The notes beneath the pieces were generated by a model. It was not told where the DNA came from and made no database searches. It saw only the letters and a list, made by a program, of their open reading frames with translations. From positions 186,001 to 250,000 of the forward strand of contig NW_008805064.1 of NCBI RefSeq assembly GCF_000004825.1: a stretch of 64,000 nucleotides of DNA, written 5' to 3'. Below, one piece after another: positions 1 through 11,613 of the stretch; the first letter of the stretch is position 1, and each line of letters opens with the position of its first letter. The position numbers were made by a program, and so were the translations under genes. This DNA is from Heterostelium album PN500. Lineage: Eukaryota; Evosea; Eumycetozoa; Acytosteliales; Acytosteliaceae.

Positions 1-959
1 TATTCTTCTATTTATATATATATATTATGATTTACTATTATACTATTTTGTTTTATTTTATTTTATTTTAGATCTAATTTAATTTCGATAATCTATAAAT
101 AAAAATATAATAAATTTATATTTATTTAAAATAATATAATCGACAGAAAATATGATCTTTGGATAATGTGAAAAAAGTAAAAGTGTGATAGTTCACTATT
201 AAAAAAATTAAACTAAATAAAAAAAAAAATTTTATCAAAAAAAAACAAGTGAGTCATTCAAAATTTTTCTATGACTTAGTCTTTGACTCATTCTCTCTAC
301 TCATGCAAACAAATAATTGATTCGTTAAATTTATATTTGTGCAAACAACAATAAAACAAATATGAATATCTGATATCTGATATTATTATATTAAATTAAT
401 ATTTTATTGGTAAATCTTCTAAAAATATATATATATATATATATTAGTTATCTTATTTAATATATACAAATATTTAGTTCATATACTTTATTGTTGTAGT
501 TTTTATAATGGGTTGTCTTTTAAAAGTATAATGACTGTGTATAAAAATTGAAGGTATCATCTGTTTATTTTTATTTTTTTTTTATTTTTTTTGGTAATAG
601 CTTCAATAATATCCATAACATCATCACATAGGAATATACAAAAAAGGGTAGAATTCTATTAACTTTTTAGAAATGATATAAACAAGTTTGATCCATAAAT
701 ATTATACAAATAAAGAACCAATATTAATTTTATTTATTGTTCAGATGATTAAAAAAAAAAAAAGTCAGGACTGTTGTTTGGGTTGGTTGGATGTTGATAG
801 TCGTTCTTCCAATACATACTGTAAAGTTGGTTGATTGATTATTGTTGTTGGGAGTTGTATTGTCAATTTGAAAACAAAAAAAAAGTGAATTTATTGATAA
901 TTGTTTGATGTTTGTTTTGGTTTGTTTTTTTTTTTAAAACTTTGTATTGTTGATTGAGT
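1..959. other. AT-rich intergenic region, no gene seen
   Basis: This stretch lies downstream of the VPS4 stop codon. It is made of poly-A/poly-T runs, TA microsatellite (about 428-450) and short low-complexity sequence, and every frame is broken by frequent stops. I see no coding signal, tRNA-like box or structured repeat. It presumably holds the VPS4 3' UTR and the flank of a gene outside the window. Confidence 0.6.
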
Positions 960-2555
960 TTAAATACCTTCTTGACCGTAATCTCTTGTGAATTCTATAT
1001 ATTTATCCAAGTCCTTGGAACTAACCGATGGCTTGACAGTACGAATACTCTTGACGCAGTCGTTGATGGTGATCTCTGGCTCCTTGAGTTTGGATCCGTC
1101 GATCTCCATCCAGGTCATCTCCATGGCGTCGCGATCACCCGGTGAGCAGGGTGTGATATACTCTACGATTACATTGGGATCTTCACGCGATGGTCCACGG
1201 ATGTTCTTAAAGTGAGTTGCAGTCTGGACGGTACGGATCGGTTGCATAATGGCGTCTTTACACACGATCTGGATATCGGCACCGGAATAACCTTCGGTCA
1301 TCTCTGCCATTCTCTTGAAATCCTGTGGTGTGAGGGTATTCGGTGTGTTTCCAATGTGGATTTGGAACATCTTTATACGTGCGTGTGGATCTGGCAATGG
1401 GATATAGATACGCTTCTCGAAACGTCTTCTAATAGCCAAATCCAATCCCCAAGGAATATTGGTTGCTGCCAAAATTAAAACACCATCCGAATCATTACCA
1501 ACACCTAAATAATAATAATAATAATAATAATAATTGTTTTGTTAATGAAAAGTTTGTAATGTAAACCTATGGATCATCAATAAATATTGTATTGACATAC
1601 CATCGAGTTGAATCAAAAACTCTGTCTTGATACGTCTGGAAGATTCACTCTCTTGGTCATTACGTGATGAACAAAGAGAATCGATTTCATCTACAAATAT
1701 TACACTGTTGTTTGCTGCTCTTGCCATTTCAAAGAGTTGTTTCACCAGCTTCTCACTGTCACCAAGCCACTTGGTTACGATATCGGATGGTGAAATCGAA
1801 AAGAATGTCGAAGAGATCTCTGTTGCAACGGCTTTTGCCAAGTATGATTTACCAGTACCTGGTGGCTATATAATATATATATATATATATATTAGATATG
1901 ATTGTGACTCGACTTTGCATTGATTAACTACTTACACCATATAGAAGAATACCTTTCCATGGCTTTCTCTTTCCTGTGAACATCTGTGGGAATTTGATGG
2001 GGAAGATGACTGCCTCTTTGAGATATTCTTTGGCTTGATGCAGACCGGCTACATCGTCCCACTTTACGTTGGGTTTCTCTGTCAAGATCGATGAGGACAG
2101 TGAGTCATTACGCTTCTTGTCCTCTGGATCGACGTCCTCGTCGTCGTCGGCACTTCCACCCTTCTTTGTATTATTGGCACTCGGCTTTGAAGTTCCATTC
2201 ATCGCAGCAACCGGTTTCTTATTTTTAGTCTTTTCCAAATACTCTTTCAGTTGTTCTGCACGCTGAAGATACTCCATCGTCTTTGCCTTGATTGTTGCTT
2301 TCGATCTTTCACTCTTTTCATCTATAAATAAACAAACAGCATATCCAATATAGTAAGTATCATCAATAATAATAATAGAATGACAAGTAATTACAATATT
2401 ATTCAAAAAAAAAACATACATTTTAAAGCAGTTGTAAACCAATCTAAACTAAGTATATATAATCTGTGAGCTTCTGCGTAGTTCTTTGCATTGTCTTGTT
2501 CAGTCGCTTGTTGTACAATTTGAATTGCTTTTTGTAAGAAATTGACATCGCCCAT
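960..2555 (-). CDS. vps4: Vacuolar protein sorting-associated protein 4 (AAA ATPase, ESCRT disassembly)
   Basis: Vps4 is the AAA ATPase that disassembles ESCRT-III on endosomes, at the cytokinetic bridge and at damaged membranes. Exons are 2420-2555, 1936-2321, 1601-1865 and 960-1504 (complement). They sum to 1332 nt, or 443 residues, the usual family length. Residues 1-75 form the MIT domain (starts [17 protein letters not shown]), which binds ESCRT-III tails. The AAA cassette follows: Walker A GPPGTGKS near residue 174, rebuilt exactly across intron 2; Walker [11 protein letters not shown] near 229; sensor/arginine-finger block [13 protein letters not shown]; and a C-terminal helix ending near DYGQEGI. 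A Ser/Lys/Asp-rich linker joins MIT and AAA. The start at 2553-2555 is the only ATG that gives a complete MIT helix. It is divergent from the coiled-coil gene at 3457 and shares that promoter region. Confidence 0.95.
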
Positions 2556-3456
2556 ATCTTTATAAAGTTATTAATAATTGATTATTATATTATATTATTA
2601 AACAACAACAACAACAAAAATAAAAGTATAAGATTATTGATACAACAAGTTATATTATAAATAAAAAATAAAAAAAAAATACAATTATCAAAAATAATAA
2701 TATATAACTAAAAACTAAAAATAAAAACTATTGTTTTTTACAATTAATATAAAAGATAGATAGATGAATAGTTCTAATTCTCCACTCTATAATATATTAT
2801 TAATAATAATAATAGTTTATTAAATAAATAAATAAGACAATAATAAATTTGAAATTAAAAAATCAAAAAATAAAACATTTCAAACGCTTTGTTTTGTTTT
2901 TTTAAAAAAAAATTAATTAACTCACAAATCTTTGTAGCACTTGGATAATCAAGAACAAATGACCTATTGAATTAAGAATAAAATAAATTTATAAATTATT
3001 TAAAAATATAAATAAGATATATATTTAATCTATCTCTTTGTTTTAATAAATAATCAAATGATTAAATTAAACATTCTAGATCTACATTCTTACTTGTTAG
3101 TTACAACTTAAAGTGAAATAATAAATTGTATAAAATGATGAACTAGTCTTATTCAAAAATAAAGTTTATTTTTAAACTCAAATCTACCCTTCATTTTCTC
3201 AATTGTTATTCTTTATAACTTTGTTTAATATTGTTATTTGATTTCACAAAAATTTGCGCACATTTTGTTTGAAAATTATTTTAATTTTTTAAAGTGTCAT
3301 GATTTTTAATTCATTTTAGAAGTTTGAAAAAGAAAAAGAAAGTGAATATATTAGAATAGAATAGAATAGATAGATAGACGAGAGAGAACTTAAAGAGATA
3401 TTTATCATTATTTGTTTATTTATTTATATATATATATATATATAGATAGTTGTGTA
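2556..3456. promoter_or_regulatory. Divergent promoter region between vps4 and the SIKE-like gene
   Basis: About 900 bp of AT-rich DNA separate the two divergent start codons. It holds TA-rich stretches, oligo-dT/dA runs typical of dictyostelid core promoters, and a run of GATA-like repeats just before the + strand start. I see no coding frame here. The promoter assignment rests only on gene orientation. Confidence 0.4.
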
Positions 3457-4316
3457 ATGATGGATATTCAAACGGAAGAAGAACAATCGGTGGTTGTTGG
3501 TGAAGGCAATGAGAGTACTCCTGATGCTGCCCCAACACATTCAGAGAACAACACTGACAACAGCAACAACACAAACACCAACAACAATGAAATTATACAA
3601 CAAACTTTAGAGACAATTATGACTAATCTCAATAAGCTAAAGACAAAGATGATCAATAATCAGAATGCTAGTAAGGAACTATTTGCAAATTACAACAATT
3701 TTAAAGTATAAATCTATCTAAATCAATGAATGAATGAATGATTGAATCGAATGAATGATACTTATATTACATTTACTTATATTACCTACTATTTTAAAGC
3801 ATATAATAGAAGATAACAACATTAAGAATAAAAATAGAGTACAGCAACAGCAACAACAACAACAAGAAGAAGATAAACAATACCAACAACATAAAGAACA
3901 AGAACAAGAAAAAGAAAAAGAACAACTAGGAAATCAACAAAAAGAATTGGAGATATATGAAAATGTAAAATTAGAATTAGAACAAAAGTTACAACTGTTT
4001 CAACAAGACAATATCAATCTGAGTGATAAAATTGATTCATTACAAAAGGGTGAGCAGTTTACTACATTTTCGTTACTTTATTCATTTATTATGTTATTAA
4101 CACACTTTTATTGCTATTGTTACAAATACCACAGTTGTATTGATACTCGAAAAAGAGAATAATAGAAACAGAGCAGCCTATGCTGATATTAAATCATCAA
4201 TTGAACAAATCATAGAGAAAGGAAGAATACAACTGGTAAATATTAATAAAAAAATTATTAAAAATGAATCTTCATTCATTGTTGTTTTATAACTAACTAT
4301 TTATTATTCTTTTTTG

Positions 4317-4348
<32 letters not shown>

Positions 4349-4831
4349 ACATTGAATAATGAAAGAAGTCAATCGGATCAATATAAAAAGAGATTGATAG
4401 AACAACAGGACACCAATCAGCAATTGAGGAAAGAGAATTCGGCGCTCAAATCAAAGATACAGGAGATGCTGATACTACTGCAGTGTGCTGCACAAGAAGA
4501 TGATCCCAATCAACATCTAATGGAGGAACTCATCACTGAGAATCAAGCTCTCAGAGAAATGTTGAGTATTGCAAAATCATTTGGTGGAATTTCTTTGACT
4601 TCTTCACTGTCATCACCTAAAAACAACAACAATAATAACAATAACAATAACAATAACACCAATACAACAACTGTAACAGATAACAACAACAACGAAAATA
4701 GCAACAACAATTTTAATGAAAACAACAATAGCAGCACTCTTGAAAATGGTACCATTACAACTGAACATAGCGAAAACAAAAACGATCAAGTAGATGGACT
4801 GGTCGAAGATGAACTAATAATAGATAGATAG
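3457..4831 (+). CDS. Coiled-coil protein of the SIKE/FGFR1OP2 type (putative STRIPAK subunit)
   Basis: Family members are coiled-coil adaptors in STRIPAK phosphatase/kinase complexes that control Hippo-type and cytoskeletal signalling. Exons are 3457-3705, 3800-4049, 4135-4235 and 4346-4831, totalling 1086 nt and 361 residues. The N-terminus is acidic and Asn-rich. Residues 84-160 are Gln/Glu/Lys-rich coiled coil. The most family-like part is residues 165-275: EKENNRNRAAYADIKSSIEQ, then EDDPNQHLMEEL and ENQALREMLSIAK, which resembles the conserved C-terminal helix of FGFR1OP2/SIKE. A poly-Asn tail follows. The start has two adjacent ATGs (3457 and 3460). Similarity was judged from memory of the human proteins, so the family call is moderate, but the gene itself is solid because all four exons join in frame. 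Confidence 0.6.
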
Positions 4832-7040
4832 ATAGATTAGATAGATTCACATATCTATTTTTATTGAATATATATATAAAAAGAAAAAAAAAACAACCAT
4901 ATTATTTGTCTTCTTTCTTTTCTCTGTTATTTATTTTTTGTAGCAAGAACATTCATTAAACCCATTTCAATAAGGTGATTGTGAAACCTATTGATTTCAA
5001 TAATCTTTACCATCACTCTTTACATAACCGATGTAAAATCTGATTCAAATTGCTTTCTTTGTTTAGATGATATTTAGAGAGTGTATCCATTGATTCTTTG
5101 GCTGGATAGATCTATTCATAGTTGGCTCGATGTATATTCTAGATGATGTTAAAATCATATATTATAGTAAGAAAAAAATCAAATTGGAATGGATTACCTT
5201 ACTAGTAAGTTGATTTCCAATTAATCAATTGGAATGTTTGTTATGAGAAATAATCTATATTAATATCGAGGGTATTAGGTTGAACTTTTCTCTAATATAA
5301 TTCTCAAGAATAATGAATGAATATAGAATAATAAATTATTATTTTTAAATGATCCTTGGTTCTTATCTTGAAAACCAAGTATTATTGTTGAGTTGACGGT
5401 TTTTCTATTACATCTTGATTACTATCATTAATATCAAATTTGAAAATATCGTATTTCCATCACCGCTAGGAATGTTCAGAATACAATATCTTGATTTGAA
5501 TTTGATTTTATTTCATCATAATTAAAATTTAAATAAAGTGATTCAAGCACTTTGCTTCAACTGGGAATAAAACAATGTGTTGTTGTGGTTGCTGATGCAA
5601 ATCTCTATAATAAGTCTTGCAAATTTACGACGATGAAAAAGTGTTTGTGTGATCATTTTTGGTACCAAAAATATACCCTCAACAACATTCTATTATATAA
5701 TTTTATAGAATAAGTAAAGTAATGCCTGCAACTTAACTCTATATATTTTAGGATCATATCATTGATTTGATTTGATTTCAAGCAAAGCTAAAATCTAGAA
5801 GAGTACCATATAAAGTCAAAGTTTTTATTTTTTGACAGGTCATGCAAGGTGCGAGTGTGGGTGGTGGGGTGGGGGTTGTGTTTTGGAAACCAAAAACAAT
5901 TTAAATAATAAAAATTCAAAAAAATGAAAATTTTACCACATTCTTAGTTTTTTGAAAGTGTGAGTGTGGTTGTAATAAAATATTATTATTTCATAATATT
6001 ATTATTTTTTAGTTCCTGCGTCTTTGAGCGACCATACATCGCCAGCTTCAACTTGTCAACAGCGCAACCAGCTTCCACTCTCCATTCCATTTCTTTTTCT
6101 TCAGTCAGTCATTCAACCAACAACAATATCACTTTATTTATTTATCTTTCTATCTCTCTTTTTGTAGTAATACTTTACTTAGTTACAGTTTAGTTTACAT
6201 ATATATTTTAAATTTAAGTTTTAGAAAACCAAAAAAACTTAAAAAATCTATCAATCACAATCACAAACCAAATCAATCACAATCACAATCAAACTAAAAC
6301 TAAAATTAATTATATAATTAATGTATATGTTTTATACCAAATTTTAAATTTCTTTTTCATTTTTTTTTTGTAAAATATAAATTATAATTTAATAATAATA
6401 TATTCTTTTTAAGGAAAAACAGTAGTTTTTTTTTTAAATATTCTTCGATTGCCAAAAAAAAAAAAAAAAATTCAATATAATTATTTTTTACGACACACAA
6501 TAACTTTTCCTCAAAACATAGGTTTAACTGAAAGTTTTTTTTTTCATTCCACTGTTGCCAAGATTTTTGTTTTCAAAAAGGTGAGACAAGGAAAAAAATA
6601 AAATAAAATTAATTAAGTAAAAAAAACAAAACAATAACACTCAACACATTAAAAAATAATTTTTAAAAACTCATTATTTTAATCATCTTGAATAATATTA
6701 CAACGATACACAAATATTTAAATTAATCAAATTTACTATTATTCATATTAATATTAATTAATTTCATTTACTTTTTTTGCAATTAATTATTATATTTTTA
6801 TTTTTTTTATATACTTAAAATAAAAATTAATATTAGAATTGAAAAAAAGATAGTTAGATTATAAACATTTATAGATTTATCTATTTTTTATTCATTTTTT
6901 CTTAAAACAAAAAAACGAATACAAAAACAATCTTTTGTTTTTTAAATTTTAAAATGTAAGTGTAGTGTAAATTTGGATAGTTTGTCACCTACCTTTTTAT
7001 CTAATCTTTACTTTACATTACACTCACAGTTAAAAAATAG
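4832..7040. other. Long intergenic region with a G-rich element, no gene recognised
   Basis: From about 4900 to 5800 base composition is mixed rather than pure homopolymer, but all frames are interrupted every few codons, so I cannot support a gene. A strongly G-rich tract lies at 5851-5884 (listed separately). From 6200 onward the sequence is poly-A/poly-T rich, as expected for the promoter and leader of the downstream gene. A donor-like GTAAGTG occurs at 6956 and may be the 5' splice site of that gene's leader intron. Confidence 0.5.
5851..5884 (+). promoter_or_regulatory. G-rich box, candidate GBF (G-box binding factor) site
   Basis: The tract alternates G with T (GTGTGGGTGGTGGGGTGGGG) inside very AT-rich DNA. 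Known Dictyostelium G-boxes recognised by GBF are G/T-alternating, and GBF activates genes after aggregation. It lies about 1.2 kb upstream of the TIG/ankyrin gene. Binding is inferred from composition only. Confidence 0.4.
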
Positions 7041-10000
7041 ATAAGATTAAAAAGTTATTTAATATACCAACAGAGAATAAGAGGGATCTTCGTCATAGCC
7101 TTGATAGAAATTGGATTGATATAGAAAGTGATTTATCGTCTGATCTCGAAGCACCTCTCTCTTTATTTGGTAGTAACAGTCATCTCTATAATCAAGAGTC
7201 GTCATCATCGTCATCATTGAAATCGCTAGGAGACAGCGGTAACTTTAGAATCAGTAGTAAAGATATGAAGAGCCAACTCAACCCAATTCAACAACAACAG
7301 CAACAGGCATTGCAACAGCAACAACAACAGCAGCAACAACAACAACCAGGTGCCAATACCAATGGTGTGTCCGACCCCAACCCAATGATGGGTGGTTCCG
7401 GTGGTGGACTTTCCGGTATCTCTTTCAACGAGTCGCTTCTCAACGACATTGGACTTGGTGACTCGGTTATTCGTGACATGAAGATGCAACAACAAGACAC
7501 CTTTAGACTGATCGACTTTGCATTGGGTGCAAGTGCCGGTGTCAACATTCCCTGGAATAGCGAGTCTGACAACGACCTGCTCGGAATCGACAACAATCTA
7601 ACTCTTTCAACTAATATGGGCATCAATAATATGATCAATCAACACAACGCCGCCCAACAACAACATCACCAACAGCAACAACAACAACAACACGCCAACG
7701 GTCACCAACACTCGCCACACGCCAACGGAAACAACAGCCTCCAGCAAAACGGCAACCAATCCAACGCCTCAGGAAACTTTATGCTGGGCACAAGCAACAA
7801 CCTGATCAATTCTTTGAATCTTTCACAACAGTTGGCCAGTATTCAACAGCAACTCCACCAACAACAACAATTGATAAATAACACCATCTTGAGCCAGCCT
7901 GTTGCCGTGCACACCCACCCACTTCAGCACTCTGGTTCCGACTTTTACCTGAACAAATCATCCGCTGACAACAACAGCAACAACAATTTCGTCAATAACA
8001 ACAACAATAACAATAATAACGATGTATATCAAAACAATGCACAAGTACCACATTCACCATTAAATACACCAACTTCCACCATTAGCAATGCCAGCCAAAA
8101 CATATATTCCTCGGTTCCACATTCACCGCAAGTCGATATGGTTTCATCGTCGCAACCATCACAACAACCACAACGCTCTTATCCATTCCAAAATCAAACA
8201 CATAATGATCATCTCCAACCATATAATAACATGACTTTGCCACCAATTTTATCGCCATCACCATCTTCGTCGGAGCCATCCACACCCCAATACGATGCCA
8301 TCCCATTCCAAACAATGCCAAGCAATACTTTCAATCTCCAACAGTTGCAACAGCAACAACAACAAATTCAACAACAACTTTTACAACACCAACAAATGTT
8401 GCAGCAACAACAACAATCGAGTGTCCAACAAAACAATTATCAACCACACACTCCACCACAACAGTTGCCACAACAACAACCACAGCAACAACAACAACAA
8501 CAAGCACAACCACAACAAATTCAACAATCTCAACAACAACAACCACCTCAACAACAAATCCAGAGCGGTCCATCTTTGGAAATCGTTGATAACTACCAAC
8601 AACCATTCCCAATCTACACTGTCAAGACTCACGTCTTGGTTCCAGCACCAGTCATCAAGGTCTCTGGTTACACTGGTGATGCCAACGACTTGATGATCGT
8701 CGCCAACCCAGAGCCAGACGATAGTATCTTGATTTCCCAGCCAGCCGTCACCGCATCCGATGGTACCTTTGAGTTTAAGTTTACCGACATGCATGTCGAC
8801 CGTAAAAAGCACGATCCATGCAGTTCTTTCCGTCTCAAATTCAGTTTGTTGAACCGTCGTACCTTTTTCAAGTTCACTGACATCTTGTCGCCATCCATCA
8901 ATCTCTTCTACCACACTGACTTGTTGCCAGCCCCAGACATTGTTCGTTTGGTGCCAAACCAATGTTTCTGTGGTCAAGAGCCAGACATCACTTGCTACGG
9001 TTACTACTTTAAGAAGGGACGTACTGAGATCCTCTACGTTGACTTTGAGCCAGAGGTTGTCGGTGGTGAGCATCAACCACACACCGTCAAACAAGAGCAA
9101 CTCCGTATGCCAAACCAAACCTCTTTCTCGTTTGTCTTCACTCCACCACACCGTTCCACTTCCGGTACCTACAGTGTCTCCACACGTTACACCAAGACTA
9201 CCACCAAGAAGGACAAGGACAAGAACAAGAAATCCAAGGTCGGAAAGTCATTCCTTTTCATTTACAACGATCTCCCAGAGTCTTCCAATACCAAGCGTAT
9301 GAAGCGTGAGACCGATCGTCTTGGTGACGACAACCAAAACTCACCAATGAACGAGCAACACGACGGAAGTGAATACGTCACCAGTCCAATGGGTGGAGTA
9401 AGTGTTCCATCGCCCTACTCACCAGCCACCTCTTCGCCATTCAACAACTACAACTATATGAAATGTATTCTCTATGGTGAAGTTGAAGATCTCGAAGAGA
9501 TTCTCAAGGAGAAGGAAGACATTGAAGTCAAGGACAATGCCGGTAACACATTGGTTATGCTTGCTGCCCGTGAGGGTCGTGACGATATGGTCGAGAAGCT
9601 GATAGAGATGGGTGCTGACCTCACTGTTCGTAACAAGACTGGTCACAGCTTGTTCCACATGGCCTGTTACTCTGGTGATGTCGGAATGGTCGAGTCGCTC
9701 TTGGACAACATTGACATCCAATCACGTGACAATGTTGGTGCCACCGGTCTTCACATCGCCACTGAAAGAGCTCACCTCAGATTGGTACAGTACTTGTGTC
9801 AAAACGTTGAAGAGTTGGTCGACTTGAAGGACAACCGTGGTTTGACTGCCTTCCACTATGCCGCTATGGATGGTGACCAACGTATTGCCAACATCTTTAT
9901 CGACCACTACAAGGCCATCAATCCAAAGTTGATCGATGCTCAAGACCATTCCGGTATGAGTGCCTTGCATTGGGCTGCTGCATTGGGTCGTCACAACATT

Positions 10001-11134
10001 GCCAACAAGTTGATTAGCGCCGGTGCCAATATCAATTTGCTCGATGGTGACAACGAGTCGCCAGTCTTCAAGTCCATCGTCAGCAGTAACAAATCGATTA
10101 CCACTTTGCTCTTGGACAGCAAGTGCAACACTGACATTCTCAACGCTCACAACAAGACACCAATCGAATTGTTGGCTGAAGCCGCCATGCCAAACATTGA
10201 GGAAGTCGAGGAGGAGGAAGAAGTAGAAGAGCAAGCTTCCAGCTCATCTACAACCACCACAACCACTACGACTACTACTACCAACACTGAGCTAACTAAA
10301 TCAGTTCCAGAGGGTATTGTAGTCGGTAGCACTTCCACTGCCTCTTCGCTGGCACTCGTTCCACCAACGATTCCATCCAAAGAGAACTTCACCGGTAAGA
10401 GAAACATTGGTGACCAAACTCGTGCTGAACTTGCCGAGCAATTGATCCAACAACTTGCCAAACTCAATATTCAAACCACTCAAAGCACATCTACCACCAC
10501 AAGCACAACCGATAAATTCACCAAGTTGGAAACTTTCAAGCCAGAGTTTGGTAAAGACGCACTCATTCCTGGCGATATTAACACCTGGACATCCAGAGAC
10601 ATCACTGTAAATCGTTTCGAAGCGCTCATCAACGAGATCGAGTGCAACTTGACCAGCGGTTCCGACAATGGATTCGCCAAGAACAAACAACTGACGACCC
10701 TTCTCCAACAATCATACTCTGACAAGGTGACCGATTGGATGGCAAGCGAGGAAGAACTCTTGCGTACCAAGCGTGACCTATTGGATTTGGAGAGTGAACT
10801 CAACGTCAAAGCCCACGAAATCATCAGACTCTCTGATTTCATTTCGTCGTGTCCAGTGTCATTGACCGAGCTGGGACCAGGCAAACTCGGTCTCTTTGTA
10901 TTAAAGCGTGATCGTTACTATGGATTCCACCAAAACGAAACTCTTGTGGTAGTATCCAGTGACTCGATGTCAGCACTCCAAAAGATTTACGGTAATAGCA
11001 TGCCAGACTGTTTGCTGGCGAACATTGTTTTCTGCACAAAGACAAAATCAACAAAACCATCACCTCTAATGCCTGTCGTTGGTACCGAATTTTTAATAGT
11101 AGACATCGAAGTATCAGATAGAAATCGACAGTAG
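7041..11134 (+). CDS. Putative transcription factor with TIG/IPT domain and ankyrin repeats (5' end unresolved)
   Basis: The large final exon runs to the stop at 11134. Low-complexity Gln/Asn-rich sequence fills about 7280-8560. A conserved globular region follows at about 8570-8890 (KTHVLVPAPVIKVSGYTGD; SSFRLKFSLLNRRTFFKFTD). Next is a TIG/IPT-like domain at 8930-9270 (DIVRLVPNQCFCGQEPDITC; YGYYFKKGR), a basic patch, then six to seven ankyrin repeats at about 9450-10180 (GNTLVMLAAREGR; GATGLHIATERAH; GLTAFHYAAMDG; GMSALHWAAALGR). A helical C-terminal region ends the protein. A conserved region plus TIG before ankyrin repeats recalls NF-kB p100/p105 and CAMTA. It may belong to the dictyostelid CudA/SpaA-like regulators, which I cannot verify. 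The first in-frame ATG is at 7265, but the frame is coding-like back to about 7041, so the true start lies in an upstream exon. One option is a start codon split by an intron 6956-7083. Confidence 0.8.
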
Positions 11135-11613
11135 TAATATTACATATAAAATCAAATAGTTAATTTAAGAATAAATAAAAATGTACATAATTAATTTAAT
11201 TCCAAAAACAAAAAATTTGTTATCCGATTGATTCCATGTTATAATGAACAACAAATAAATTTGTTAATTTATCATCTTTTATTATCAAATCACTTTCAAA
11301 TCTGAAATCATTATCACTCTCAGGGCATTAACAAAGAAGATATATTTGAATTACCAAAATCTTATTCTCAACACTGAAAGAGTATGGTTACGAACACTTG
11401 GCAATCAATATTATCTCTTCTTTAAAGAAGAACCAAATTTTATATCCATATTGTCTCAGATTCCCAACATATTTTATGAATGAAATATTCCGGAATATTT
11501 TGAAAATGTTCGCAGATGGAAAAAAGAACAAATAAAAAATCTGTATATCTATTGAAATTTCTTTTACAATGGTAACATTTTTCTAGATCACCATTACACA
11601 AATGATTATTTAT
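11135..11613. other. Convergent 3' intergenic region
   Basis: This lies between two convergent stop codons, the TIG/ankyrin gene (+) and neurochondrin (-). It is AT-rich with AATAAA-like words in both orientations and no open frame of note. It probably contains both polyadenylation sites. Confidence 0.5.

Noticed and set aside
4900-5800. Mixed-composition stretch that might be a decayed gene or element
   Set aside because: Both strands have frequent stops in all frames and no recognisable domain; there is too little signal to name anything.
5960-6193. 77-codon + frame with a hydrophobic start before the TIG/ankyrin gene
   Set aside because: Composition matches flanking AT-rich DNA, no splice signals link it to the downstream gene, and the peptide resembles no family.
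8381-9151. Minus-strand 256-codon frame within the TIG/ankyrin gene
   Set aside because: Shadow of CAA/CCA-rich coding DNA, giving poly-Leu/Val antisense sequence with no domain or promoter.
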